A stretch of DNA of 64,000 nt from Musa acuminata AAA Group (taxonomy: Eukaryota; Streptophyta; Magnoliopsida; Zingiberales; Musaceae). Of the stretch, positions 1 to 10,960 are shown piece after piece. A model generated the notes under the pieces. That model made no database searches. It was not told where the DNA came from and saw only the letters and a list, made by a program, of their open reading frames with translations. The stretch is taken from NCBI RefSeq assembly GCF_036884655.1, contig NC_088355.1, positions 17,634,001 through 17,698,000 on the forward strand, given 5' to 3'. The translations under genes were made by a program, and so were the position numbers. Position 1 is the first letter of the stretch; each line of letters starts with the position of its first letter.

Positions 1-2067
1 GCCAACTTGGGAACTAGACCTCCTTAAAGATACTTGGGAGTCATCTGATGATGCACCCATGGTTCGTTAGTCGCCTCCAAATTCCAACGAGGTTGAAGTG
101 GTTTTGTTGAGGCACTATCAGGTAGCTCCGACATATGAGTCACTACAAAAGGACTGGACTTAAGTTCGCATAATTTGGCCATCGACTATCGCCAAGAACT
201 TCATGGCGTCACATCATGTCAGGGTGCTCTAAGTTCGGGATGTGCTCGATCCTTTAGAGCTTTAAAAGTGTGAAAGGTACATGATGTTCTCATCTTCACA
301 ACAACTCCTTTCTTCTTCGTAGGCTGGGAGGGAATTATTTTTTTTTCTATGGTTCCTCCATGGCTGCCCTATCCTTTATTGTCTTCTTCATCTTGCTCAG
401 GCAGAATGATGCAAGGTTTATGCTTAGAGGAAATCGAGATAGGAGGTTAAGATATTAGGAAATTACAAGATTCGATTGAAAGGAAACGAACCCTTTGGAG
501 TCGGACTTAAGCCCACTCTTATAAGCCACTCATCCATATGCTTGAGCTATGGAGGCTGGTAAGATCTCGACCAAGTGGAAAACTTATCCCCTCTCAGAAT
601 TTAAGATAGGATAGGATTCGAAAGAGTATAGGTAGACCACACAAGACTAAAACCACAATAAGTATCTAGTTGAATGAAGAGGAACCGACTCTTCCAACCC
701 TTGTTAGATGTTGGAGCCCCACTCACTTTAAATCCCAAACGGGAAGTAAGATAGTATCCTTTTTCCCAATGACAATCACGAAAGCAAAAGGGGAAGATGT
801 TCAAAGATGGAATCATCCCTTGATGATTACACACTTCTCCTATAAAGGCAACCAAATAACACCAAAAGTTAGGCACCATATATAAAGGTGAAATCCTCCG
901 CCATCTAAGAAAGGCTATGATAAATGGGTGAATGGAAAAGATGAGCCTTGCCTCTAGAGCATTAGAATAAACATAGGAAATTGATTGAAGTGAAAAGGGC
1001 CTAATGGCCAACTTTGGGAGAATCATTTTGTAATTAGAAAGAATAAAGCAATGATTGTTGTACCACCTGAAACAATACAAAACGGGTAGGTACGTGCCAT
1101 TCCAAGCATGGACCAGTACATGGATCACCCTTGTTTCCGACAGCTTAGTCTAGTTCTATAAAAATAATAAAAAAATCAAAAATAGCGATGGGCCCATCCA
1201 ACTCTATATTAAAAAAAGAAAAAATCTAAAATAGAAATTAGGGCAATCAAACGCGAGCCCTCGTCCCACGTTCAATGCTGTTGCTTTGCCGTTGCCATTA
1301 CCGTTGTTTGATGTCATAGTTTTCTGATGTTGCGTTCCTTCTTCCTAAGTACGCTCCCACTTCTTCTCGTCTTCCTTCCTCTTCTCACTACTTCTTACTC
1401 CATCACTTTCTCTTCTTCTTACTTTGTTCCTCCATCATCCCTTCCTTTTTTCCCTCTTTTTTTCCTCTCTGAAACACCGCTACATACTGGTGTACTAATA
1501 TGGTATATAGGTATTGACCAATATGTACTAGTCCGAAAGATCACTGAAACAAATTTGATATTAGAAATGACGATCCTTGGAATAAAGTATTTCGCTCGAA
1601 GAAAGCTTAAGGAACCTGGACATAAGCAGGATTCTTGATCAAGGAAATTTTTCATATCCGTAAGATCCTTCTCTTGATGATCTTGGACTATGGCCCCCTT
1701 GGATGAAGATGAGGATCTTCCTCCCTTGGAGGATGAGGAATCACTTTCTTATCCTGAATGGTTATCAGACAAAGCACCTAAGAACCTCTCGACCACATGG
1801 TGATTGATAGATTGAAGACCTAACTAATTTCTCTCATTCGAACTAGAGAAATTATCGTACATGTCGAAGGAAAGTTGACAACCAAGAGGATGTCGAAGTT
1901 GCCAACCTAAGAGAGGGAATGGTGGAGAAACTCAAAGGAAACAAGTGAAGACTTCTTCACCATGCTACAAAGGGGAGCTCTTCGAAGCAAGGAGTTCCCA
2001 CCACTTTGTGTTCAATGAATTAAATACTGTTTGAACACCTAGCTAAGCCTTTCTAATAGTTAGTAGA
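1..2067. other. Repeat-derived DNA without a recognisable gene
   Basis: I see no convincing exon, RNA gene or element end here. The longest open frames are in pyrimidine-rich DNA (about 1330-1470) or lack any known motif. Fragments at 1085-1130 and 1490-1545 look like decayed GTAC/CCGGTAC-rich ends of the hAT-like family found intact at 4690-6335. The rest may be the body of an old LTR element that ends near 4600. Confidence 0.4.
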
Positions 2068-2385
2068 TGACTCATTAGTTAGACAAGCTTTGACATCAGA
2101 GTTTAATTCAATCATCAGATCAACGTAGACTCACGGAAACCGATGCATCCTCCGTAGACAAAAGCATCCCGATAGTCGGTACATACTTCGTGGAGAAAGT
2201 GTGTCCTTCGCGGATAAAAGCATCTTTGACTCATTAGTTAGACAAGCTTTGACATCATAGTTTAATTCAATCATCAGATCAACGTAGACTCACGGAAACC
2301 GATGCATCCTCCGTAGACAAAAGCATCCCGATAGTCGGTACATACTTCGTTGAGAAAGTGTGTCCTTCGCGGATAAAAGCATCTT
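2068..2385. repeat. 159-bp tandem duplication
   Basis: Two adjacent copies (2068-2226 and 2227-2385) start with the same TGACTCATTAGTTAGACAAG word and remain almost identical to their ends. The near-identity indicates a recent duplication inside older repeat DNA. Each copy contains units of the GATGC(G/A)TCCTTC minisatellite that continues downstream. Confidence 0.85.
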
Positions 2386-2600
2386 TAACGTGCAATGCAC
2401 CCTTCGCGGATGAGAACATTTGTTGTATCCACCACAGTCAAGAGCATCTTGATAGTTGATGCGTCCTTCACAAACAAAAGCGTCTTTAACGCACGATGCG
2501 TCCTTCATGGACGAGAGCATCCAGAGTTTCTAATGTGTCCTTGATGGATAAAATATATTTTAACGGCCAACATATCCTTTGTAGACATGAGCATCCTGAA
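2386..2600. repeat. Degenerate ~38-bp minisatellite
   Basis: Imperfect units have the pattern GATGCGTCCTTC, then GGACGA/GGATAAA, then AGCATC(TTTAACG). They recur about every 35-40 bp and continue from the duplicated block on the left. No coding frame is conserved across units. Confidence 0.55.
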
Positions 2601-3800
2601 CTTGGAGTCAATTGGCCGATGTGGGCAGATCGGTCCAACCAAGTGAGCTGTCCAATGTGGGCAGATCGGCCCAGCATGTGTAAATTGCTTGATGTCGGCA
2701 AATTAGTCCAGCATGCCTAAATTGCTCGAATTGGGCAGATCGGGACAAGATAGTTTTTATGGCCCAATGCAAGCCGATCGTGATCTTGCCCAACATAAAA
2801 TAGCAGATCAGGTAAGCCTCAAAGCAAATCACCATCAAATATGTCTGATATGGGTAGATTGGGAGATCACTCATGTGAGAGTAGATTAGGCATGTCTCAA
2901 GGCTAATTGCCAACAAATGTGCTCGATGTTAGAGCAAATTACGTATGTCTCAAAGCCAATCATCAGCAAATCTACCCGATGTGGGCAGATCAGGAGATCA
3001 CCCGATGTAAGAGCAGATCAGTATATCTTAGAGCCAATGGACAACAAATCTTCCCGATGTGGGCAGATCAGGAGGCCACCCGATGTGAGATAATAGATCA
3101 GATTAGTCTCGAAGCAAACTGTCAACAAATTTGTCCGATGTGGGCAAATCGGGAGATCATATGACGTGAGGTAATAGATTAGATAAAAGAATATCTCACC
3201 ATAAATGTTTACTGATGTGGGTAGATCGGGGTAAGAAAGGAGTTTTCCCGATATGGAAAATTGGGAGGACATCATGCCAACACCATATCTGCTTGAAATG
3301 GGCAGATCCGAAGTATATCCTATGCGATGTAGCAGAGTATGCTCGATGTGGGTAGATCATGATCTTGCCCGATGTGGGCAGATCAGGATCTTGCCTGATA
3401 CGGACAAATTGGGATCATATCTTACATGATGTAGCAATAGTCCATATGATGTGAGATCTTAATCTTGCCTGATGTGAGCAGATCGAGAGATTCTTGCCAC
3501 ACCCACAATATATGCCCAATGTGGGCAGCTCGGGGTAAAAGGATTGTCTTCTCGATATGGCAAATCAGGAGATGGTAAAAGTCTTATCGCACCAACACCA
3601 TGTCTGCCCAATGTGGGCAGATTGGGACGAAGCAATTTTGTTGTCCGACATGGGTCCCTTGACTCCACCGTAGGCCCCTTATGCTTGAAGTGGGCCCCAT
3701 CATGTGGTAGATCGATAAAGGCCCCATTTGCCCAAAGCAAACAACTCGACATGTTGTGGAGCTCTCCCTGCCTGATGTGGGCAAGTCGGCATCACTATAA
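2601..3800. repeat. Interspersed GATGTGGGCAGATCGG repeat block
   Basis: About fifteen copies of a core close to GATGTGGGCAGATCGG occur at irregular 30-120-bp spacing, for example near 2615, 2976, 3053, 3140, 3213, 3375, 3515, 3610 and 3770. Short open frames on both strands only reflect the repeat. It probably sits in the U3 part of a large LTR whose end may lie near 4600. Confidence 0.65.
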
Positions 3801-4254
3801 CTAATCTATAAAAGCCTCACTTGAAGTACGTAGATCAGCAACGTTAGGCACATTCAAGGCTCTCCAACCCGATAGTGGTAGGTCGGGGTCAAGGAAGAGT
3901 CAACCGAGACTTGATGCAACAACATTTAGTCTGCAGGTAGTTCTCTCCCTTGAGGCATTCGGTGCCTATTAGAAGTGGACATGGCACTTCACCTAGAAGA
4001 TCTTCTATGACGAAGCACAATGAGGGGATAAGTGATAGAGGACAAAATGAATCGGGACTGACACATGGACACCTCTACCTTAGCAACGAAGGTTACCATC
4101 TCAACAAGATAGTTATGACATGTAACCACATAGAGAGCAGTTGAGCTACTTTGGTAGATGGTTACGTTAGCTTAGCATGTGGTTGAGCCACGTCAACAGA
4201 GGTTGTTCCACAACTGCCATCTCAACAGGCGGTTGCGTTATCCCTGCAAGTCTT

Positions 4255-4600
4255 TAACTACTGAAATTGACGACAACCACAAGGACTTGGGTATAAAATG
4301 TAAATACATTCTCCCTCATTTCCTTTCTCTCTCTTTCACATCCCTACTTTCTTTACACCTTGGACATTGCTGACTTAGGCATCGAAGGGACCTAGTCGGA
4401 CTACTCCTAATCTCGGTCTTCTGTAGGTTCTTGGGCTTCATGTCGAGAGAACGGACAACATCCAGATCGCAATAGCAAATTCCTCTCTGACCATCTTTGG
4501 CTTCTCGGGACGAAGAGGGTTGCCCATCGTCGGGTCTAAATCGGGTTGGGTTGAAGTTTTCTTTGTTTGTTGGACCACCAACCTCGAAGTTAACAGGTGG
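4255..4600 (+). repeat. Possible Ty3/gypsy-type LTR promoter and R/U5 remnant
   Basis: A TATAAAAT box at 4292-4299 is followed by a pyrimidine-rich leader. A CTGACTTAGGCATCGAAGGG segment near 4370 resembles the R region of many plant Ty3/gypsy LTRs. No primer-binding site or polyprotein follows, because the hAT-like element begins 90 bp later. The superfamily is inferred from general resemblance only. Confidence 0.35.
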
Positions 4601-4681
4601 TTAAATGAATTTACTTCGATGTATTAGTGCTGATATTTTGAATATGAAATTATATGAAACTCATGTATTGTCTAATTTTTA

Positions 4682-4689
4682 CTTTAAAG
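4682..4689. repeat. Left 8-bp target-site duplication of the hAT-like element
   Basis: CTTTAAAG lies immediately left of the terminal inverted repeat and is repeated exactly at 6336-6343. The word is itself palindromic, so it also extends the apparent inverted repeat. An 8-bp duplication is typical of hAT insertions. Confidence 0.85.
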
Positions 4690-4804
4690 CAAGGTTCGCC
4701 ATACCGATGCGTACCGCCCGGTACGGGCGGTACGTACCGGTCCGAGAGGCGACCGGTACGCGGACCGCCCTCTACCGGGCGGTACACCAAAAAAAGCCTG
4801 TATT

Positions 4805-4997
4805 GGGCGGTAACGGTCGAAATTTCGACCGTTACCGCCCGGTACCATTCGGTAACGGTCGATTTCGATCGTTACCGCCCGATACCACTCTGTAACGGTC
4901 GAAATCGACCGGTACCACTCGGTAACGGTCAAAATCGACCGTTACCACATTGTAGCAGTGCTACAGTGCTCCAACGGTCAAATTGACCGTTGGAGCA
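4805..4997. repeat. Palindrome array in the hAT left arm
   Basis: A perfect 36-bp palindrome (4805-4840, half-site GGGCGGTAACGGTCGAAA) is followed by near-perfect ones at about 4851-4876, 4891-4914 and 4921-4946. A 31-bp palindrome with one central base is at 4967-4997. The shared core is GGTAACGGTCGA/TCGACCGTTACC. Such subterminal repeats are usually transposase-binding sites in hAT elements; binding here is inferred. Confidence 0.85.
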
Positions 4998-5165
4998 ATT
5001 TCTCCTCATATTTAAACTAATCTTTTCTCCCCTATTTCATTATACACTCTTAAACTCTCTCTCAAACATTTCTTTTCTCTCATAAACTCTATAAAACAAC
5101 GATTTGTGAATTCAATCAAGGTAAATTTGGGAAGATTAAGAGGAAGAACTTTCTAATCAAGAGGT

Positions 5166-5921
5166 ATGAGTCAAACTGCTCGAGGAACTACCGATACCCA
5201 ACGGTCACACTCGTCCGCCCAACGTGCAAAGGCAAAGGGGAAGGCAATAGCATCAGTTGCATCGTTGGAAAGAATCGAGTCGGGCGACGAGACACCTTCA
5301 CAATCACATTCTCTTTCTCGTTCGGTCCAGAGACATGACAGCAACACGGACACTAGTGCCTCAACAGATGATGGCGGTGATACCGGGCAGTCGTTGGTCT
5401 CATCTACACAACTTGAGGGTGGTGAATGGACTGAGGAGCAATATTTTACACATGCCACTCAAGATTCAGATCATGGAACTCGACAAGGTACTAGTTAAGT
5501 TTATGCGCGAAAGGGAAAGGAGAAGGGGAAGGAGAAGGCAGTGGATGAATATGAACAAATGCGACAGAGCATACATGATATAGACACAGAAAGAGACTCA
5601 TCGTATTCACAGCCATCGTATTATGAAGAATCATATGGGCAACAACAGTATGGTGATAGTTGGTCATCCTTCTCTGAGCAACAACATGATACAAAACAAC
5701 ACCAATATATGCCTCAAGAGCTGCCTCGGACAAATATGATTTATAACGATCAATCTACGATCAGTACCACATTGATGCATCAATGGCATATGGTGTATCA
5801 ATACGCTATCTCATGGGATCAATTTTATGATTGGGTCCAACAAACGTATCATATTGATATGTATCGGATCGAGAACCCCGATCCACCACCCGTAGAGGCC
5901 CGTCATTCGTTTTGGTGGTAG
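5166..5921 (+). pseudogene. hAT transposase remnant, N- and C-terminal parts only
   Basis: From ATG at 5166 one frame runs to the stop at 5919-5921, broken by a single TAA at 5496-5498. Downstream codons remain in the same frame. The N-terminal half is Ser/Thr/Gln-rich with a basic KAKGKAIAS patch. The C-terminal half is Tyr/Gln/Ser-rich and ends in ARHSFWW. The composition resembles the tails that flank the catalytic core of some plant hAT transposases, but the zinc finger, the catalytic core and the dimerisation domain are all absent. The product cannot be an active transposase. If the stop is read through, a short ~251-residue protein is possible. Confidence 0.6.
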
Positions 5922-6221
5922 AATTAACAATCAGGTATATCTAGATATATGATTATTTAATTCATTTGAATTTTAGAGTTTATATTGTAACAAAATAGTC
6001 TAACAATTCAATTGATTTTTCTATAGATATTTCAATCTATAACGAGCTGAAATACGAACCTCGAACAAGACTACCTCAAAGCCCGAAAAAGATATGTGAT
6101 GTTATTTTTACCAAATTTACATTGATTTTGCTAAACTTATACTATTACTATATTTATTTGTAACTTGAAAACTCTATCCTAACTTTTTTTTTTAATTTTC
6201 AGGTATTTTCGGAGGGATAAA

Positions 6222-6335
6222 TCGGTGAAATCAGGTGTACCGAGCGGTACACCTCGGTATACCGCTCGGTACGCCGTACCGTACCGTACCGAGCCAGCGT
6301 CGAAATGCCGGTACGGTACGGTTCAGCGAACCTTG
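6222..6335. repeat. Right subterminal GTACCG-rich repeats of the hAT-like element
   Basis: Closely packed GTACCG and CGGTAC words, including GGTGTACCGAGCGGTACACC, occupy the last ~110 bp before the right inverted repeat. They mirror the composition of the left arm but are shorter and lack its long AACGGTCGA palindromes. Confidence 0.75.
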
Positions 6336-6343
6336 CTTTAAAG
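6336..6343. repeat. Right 8-bp target-site duplication
   Basis: Exact second copy of CTTTAAAG directly after the right inverted repeat. It matches the left copy at 4682-4689. Confidence 0.85.
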
Positions 6344-6762
6344 ATTGTTTTCCTCCTTAAATATATTTTTTATAATTTTTATATTGGTGAGCCCTTGGTT
6401 TGCTCAAGATGTTTGGAAGCTTGGAGCCTTTTAGCGCTTGGTCCTTTGATAACACTGAACGAGACACAATGTGGTATTGAATCGATGACGTGTTAGACCT
6501 CTTATTGGGAAGATTTAAAATAACATATTTACCATGTAAATTTTAAAGTAACATGTATATCTTTTTAATTATTCAGACACGCTCTGTAGACCATTACACA
6601 CGTTGTTTTTATCATTTTAAGTTTCACAAGCATATTAAATATTGGTTTATTTCTTTTTCTATTTCATTTTTGGTTTTTTGGGGAGTCTTATCAGGCCTTT
6701 AACATGTGAACCAAATTCCAGTCATTAGATAACACAAATTGCTGCCTTCTCTCTTGTTCTCA
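6344..6762. other. Intergenic DNA upstream of the ABCI10-like gene
   Basis: AT-rich spacer between the hAT-like element and the first exon. I see no clear TATA box or other promoter motif. The hAT-like insertion therefore ends about 450 bp from the start codon and could lie in or next to the promoter. Confidence 0.5.
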
Positions 6763-6792
6763 ATGCTGCAGGAAGTCTTCTCCTTCGCCCCC

Positions 6793-9770
6793 ATGCCATG
6801 GGCTTCCCTTTCTACTGCCCTAATGAAACCATCGCCAAGGTCATCATCTCCTCCTGTAATGATTCTCTTCTTTTGTGATTCTTGATTTGAATTGATGATG
6901 ATTTGCTCCTCGCAGGTATTGTCGGTGTCGATCGCTCATCGTGGCGGCAGAGGTTGCTCCTGCCATTGAAGCCCATAAAGTGAGCTTCTCGGTGACCAAC
7001 AAGCAGGGGAAGTCGGTTCCAATTTTGAAGAATTGTTCCCTCCATGTCCCTCCTGGCCAGCTGTGGATGCTTCTTGGTCCCAATGGTTGTGGCAAGTCCA
7101 CCCTCCTTAAGGTAACTCATCTCCTGGTGAAGCAATTGATTTGTTTTCAACATAGGAATGCTGTAGTTTGAGTGAAATATTTAGAACAAGTGGAATGGTA
7201 AACTGGCATAGATTTGGATGATTGAAATTTTTGGTTGTATTAAGGAATTAGTGAGTTTCGGCTGTTTGATATTGAGGGTTTTCTTGTAACATGACATTCG
7301 ATAGAGGAGGCAATGGACCCGAAATGGCAAAGGAATGAGATTTTTGTCTAGCAGGAGAAACCAAATTGGTGGCCTTTGTGTGATGGGGGTTGGTCTTCTG
7401 TGTTCACCAAATGAGGATGGACCTATGTAAGCAAAACAAAAACCAAAAGTTGGGGATGAGAGAGAGGTCTATTTTGTTTCCTAATTTTCAAAATTTGGTT
7501 TTATGAAATAGAGAAAAAGAAAAGGTTTGAGATAATGAAAATATAACTGTGCATGTAATTGCCAATGCAGCCATCAAATTTATAGGGGCAATTTGATGGA
7601 AATAGGACCCTTATGGAAGCTTATAGTAACATTCTTTAAATGTATGAATTGTGAAACGACATTCAGTGAAGATGTTGATCAAAAGTAGGCTTGTAGAGCA
7701 TCAGGAAAAAAGAACCATTTGTTTGGTTATAGGAATTCTGAAAACCCTTTTTGCATTTAGGGAAGTATCAGTTATGTGTTTTTTTTAAAAAAAAAAAAAG
7801 GGTTATGTGTATTTAATGTTGTCGTGTATTCTGTTACTACTTCCTTCAGGCTTAAATTTTGTACAATTATGCTGACATAACCAATATATATAGGTCACAG
7901 CATGTGTACCTTTTTTCACGATGATTTATTGATTGTTTATAAATTTCTGAACTGATATTTTTGTTTGCTGCATAGGTCTTGGCAGGACTTCTAAATCCTT
8001 CTGATGGAACTGTGAATATAAAAAAACCAAGTAGCTTTGTGTTTCAGAATCCTGATCACCAGGTATTTCCTTCTCGTGCTTTTTATTGACTTTTTATTGT
8101 TGAGAAACAGTTGTGTCTGTTAGAAAAACAGTTGTTTCTTGTGAAGTTTGCTCAATATGTGAATTCTGTAGGTGGTATGTGGTGTTCCAACCATAACTTG
8201 AAGTTGTTTATTAAACCATGATATCACTACATACTGAAAATAAATCAAAATTAGTTAGATTCTAGTTTTCTTGGTATGTGCCCGTTATCATGTTAGAATG
8301 CTTGTTCTAGTTTGTATCATTTTCACATAGATGGTGAAATCCATGACACATGATCATAAGTATGTCACCAAGTTTTTAGAATCTGTACTAATTGAAGCCT
8401 GTCAGTCATGTGAGATTGATCGTGACTATCAAACTTGTTGGTTGCTGTTAATGCACCCTGGACACATCCCTTCATAGCTCCAGTAGATCTCAGAAAAGTA
8501 AATGCCCTTTTCTTGTCCTATTGGAGAGTACTAATTTTTCCTCTTTCTGCCGCCTCCTTTTTTTATTTTTGTTGTGTTTTCCTTGTCAATTACTTCAGGG
8601 CCTCAAAGAATATGACTATCCTTTACATGTAAATTGTTTGTTACTATGTATAAAAAGAACAAATCACTTTAAGGGATTCTGAGTAGGTTCTTCATGGATG
8701 GTACTGACAACAAGACACATTTTCTTTCTTTAATATGTAGTGCGAGCTATTTGAAAACCTTTTTAGTGTTCTCTTTATTATCACTTTGATTAGGTGGTTA
8801 TGCCAACAGTGGAAGCAGATGTGGCATTTGGTCTTGGTAAGTTTAATCTAACATCAGATGAAGTTAGATCAAGAGTATCAGAAGCTTTAGAAGCTGTTGG
8901 CATGCTGCATTACTCACAAGTAGGTGTTTGACTTTTGACATGTATGTTTGATTTCTGGTGTTGTATCTGAATTAAATGTTATGTTGTTTACCTTTGTTGC
9001 ATTTATCAGAGGCAGATTCAGACTCTTAGTGGAGGGCAGAAACAAAGAGTTGCTATTGCAGGTGCCTTAGCTGAAGCATGTAAAGTGCTATTATTAGATG
9101 AATTGACAACATTTTTGGATGAACATGACCAGGTATGAGTTATACTCGAGAGAGCTACTGATTTATAAATCCATGTATTCTTGTCAACCAGCCTCTTCAT
9201 TTCCAGTTACAGTGGCCTTATGAAGTTCAATTGGCTTTTTCAACTCAAATCGAGCTGTCATGCCTGTTGAAGTGTCAACTTTGTCTCAGTTTTCAGTCGA
9301 TTCTGCCTCCCATTGTTTTACATCCCATCCATCGTTTTGATTCATAGGCTCCTGTTTTTCACATAAAGCACTCTTCTAAAAGCCTAGATGTTTGTTGATT
9401 TTTTTTATTTCGCCGATAGACTTTTTATCTTATCACTTGCATCTACCCTTTCAATTGCATCTTTTTGTTTCTTGATCGTTAGAAGGATAATCTTGTTTTC
9501 AAAAAGAAAAACTTTAATCATACTACTGACAGACAACATATTCTTGCTTTTGGTTACCAGATAGGAGTTATAAAGGCAGTCAAGAACACTGTGGTGGCTT
9601 CGGGAGAAGTTGCAGCATTGTGGGTGACTCATCGCTTAGAGGAACTCAACTATGCAGATGGTGCTTTATATATGGAAGATGGCCGAATAATGATGCATGG
9701 AGATGTGTGGAGTGTTTTAAGCTTTATAAAAGCGAAGCAAGTCCAGTACAGAGATCATCTTCATCTCTAA
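6793..9770 (+). CDS. ABCI10: ABC transporter I family ATPase, ABCI10-like (six coding exons)
   Basis: Exons 6793-6839, 6916-7111, 7976-8062, 8794-8919, 9010-9132 and 9561-9770 join to 789 nt, a 262-codon protein, all with GT/AG borders. Visible motifs are Walker [10 protein letters not shown] (70-78), Q-loop Q105, signature LSGGQ (158-162), Walker B VLLLDE (178-183), D-loop region TTFLD (185-189) and H-loop H217. It is one nucleotide-binding domain without membrane segments. The family (Arabidopsis ABCI10, ~270 aa) is a plastid ATPase resembling bacterial energy-coupling-factor ATPases and is thought to act with ABCI11 and ABCI12. The first ~25 residues are Ser/Arg-rich and fit a short plastid transit peptide. 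The start is uncertain: an in-frame ATG at 6763 would add 10 residues. The donor at 6840 is chosen because it alone keeps frame with the acceptor at 6916. Confidence 0.9.
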
Positions 9771-10092
9771 CTTCTTCACTACCATCTCCTGCATTTGTTG
9801 CCACCTCTTACTCTCTGTTTTTAAGGATGATAAGTCTCAACCATCTCAATCTTATCATGTGCTACTGCGTGCAGCTCAACCTTGTTCTGTAAATACCCTA
9901 ATCAGCATCTCAATATTATGGTGTGCAAGTCTTGACTTTATTGAGGAGAAAAATATATTTTCACAAATATATATATTATTCTCACATGATGAATGATTGA
10001 ACCATATGAATTTTTTATTCACTTATATATGGATTTGTGCTTTCATTATTAATTCTTTCTAAATGTGTTTTGTAGTCTTCTCCTCACAAAAG
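9771..10092. other. 3' flank of the ABCI10-like gene
   Basis: The first ~200 bp probably include the 3' UTR. The sequence is AT-rich, and I do not see an unambiguous polyadenylation signal. No other gene is supported. Confidence 0.5.
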
Positions 10093-10205
10093 AGATTATT
10101 TGGATGCTATAATTTCTTTCAATTACATGAATTTGTGTATCATGTGTGTGGATCTAAAAGATGTCTAAGAATTAATTGAAAGAAATTGTAGCATCCAAAT
10201 AATCT
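10093..10205. repeat. 33-bp inverted repeat with a 47-bp loop
   Basis: The arms 10093-10125 and 10173-10205 are reverse complements with a single difference (GATGCTATAATT against GATGCTACAATT on the same strand). The structure lies about 320 bp past the ABCI10-like stop codon. It could be a small foldback or MITE-like element, or a transcribed hairpin. No terminal target duplication is obvious. Confidence 0.8.
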
Positions 10206-10689
10206 GAGAAAACTCATTATATATCTAAATTTGAGAAAGTGTAATTTGAGAAAGATCTGAAAGAGTTCTAAAATATTATATAATTAAAAGTGTAATTTGA
10301 GAAAACTCATTATCAATTTATTGGATTAAAAACCCATTGTTTGAACATATCTCCTCCGATTATATATCTAAATTTTTATATCCCCTATTTTCTAAACATT
10401 TAACTAAGTCGTTCATATTTGTTAAATCGCATGATGATTCGTCAATTTTTTTAAAATTATTTTATCACCCATTTAAAATAATATTAAAAATTCAAAATAT
10501 TTTATCGAAAAAAGGCTCACACTATTCACTTTTTGCCGGATGTTGCACCTCAATTTGTGTTTTTTTTAACCGAGGGGCATGTTAATGTGTTTTTTTTTAA
10601 CGATAAAAAAAGGTCATGAATCAAACTCAAGCCCAATTGAATCAATAATTTCTCAACTGTTTGAAATTGAATCGATTTTGAATCGGCTC
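10206..10689. other. AT-rich intergenic DNA
   Basis: It contains short direct repeats of a GTGTAATTTGAGAAA word near 10240 and 10290 and otherwise nothing I can assign. An open frame at 10337-10585 has no motif and is not supported as a gene. Confidence 0.5.
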
Positions 10690-10960
10690 AATTAGATCTC
10701 ATTCCCTTCTTCCTCATCTCCTCCTCCTCTACCTCCTTCCCCTCCGCCTCCTCATCCACCTCCTTCTCCTCTTTTCCTCCTCCTCCTCTTCTACCTTCTC
10801 CTTCATCTCCGCCTCCTCCCCTTCGCTACCTCATCCTCCTCCTTCGCCTCATCCCATTCTCCTACTCCTCCTCCATCTTCTCCTCATCCTCCACCTTCAC
10901 TTCCATTTCCTTTCCCTTCTGTACCTCCTATGCCTTCTCCTCCACAACGACCTCTACTCG
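10690..10960. repeat. Pyrimidine-rich low-complexity tract (CTCCTC)
   Basis: The plus strand is nearly pure C/T with irregular CTCCTC, CTTCTC and CATCTC units over ~270 bp. It is an interrupted microsatellite-like polypyrimidine tract. Nothing indicates that it is translated. Confidence 0.8.

Larger units (their letters stand above)
4690..6335 (+). mobile_element. hAT-like DNA transposon, internally deleted
   Basis: The ends are inverted repeats, CAAGGTTCGC at 4690 and GCGAACCTTG ending at 6335, flanked by the 8-bp duplication CTTTAAAG. Both subterminal regions are packed with GTACCG/CGGTAC words and palindromes. A single reading frame (5166-5921) lies between them. At 1,646 bp it is far shorter than an autonomous hAT element, and no BED zinc finger or hAT RNase H-like catalytic region is visible. 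I infer a non-autonomous internal-deletion derivative needing transposase in trans. Confidence 0.8.

Noticed and set aside
1327..1638. Hydrophobic, signal-peptide-like open frame
   Set aside because: It is produced by a pyrimidine-rich tract, the opposite strand is open as well, and no domain follows.
4605..4986. Arg/Tyr/Pro/Val-rich open frames in three frames
   Set aside because: They are translations of GTACCG and AACGGTCGA palindromes in the hAT left arm.
6812..7153. Minus-strand open frame of 113 codons
   Set aside because: It is antisense to exons 1-2 of the ABCI10-like gene, with no motif of its own.
8435..8632. 65-codon open frame
   Set aside because: It lies inside intron 3 of the ABCI10-like gene and has no motif.
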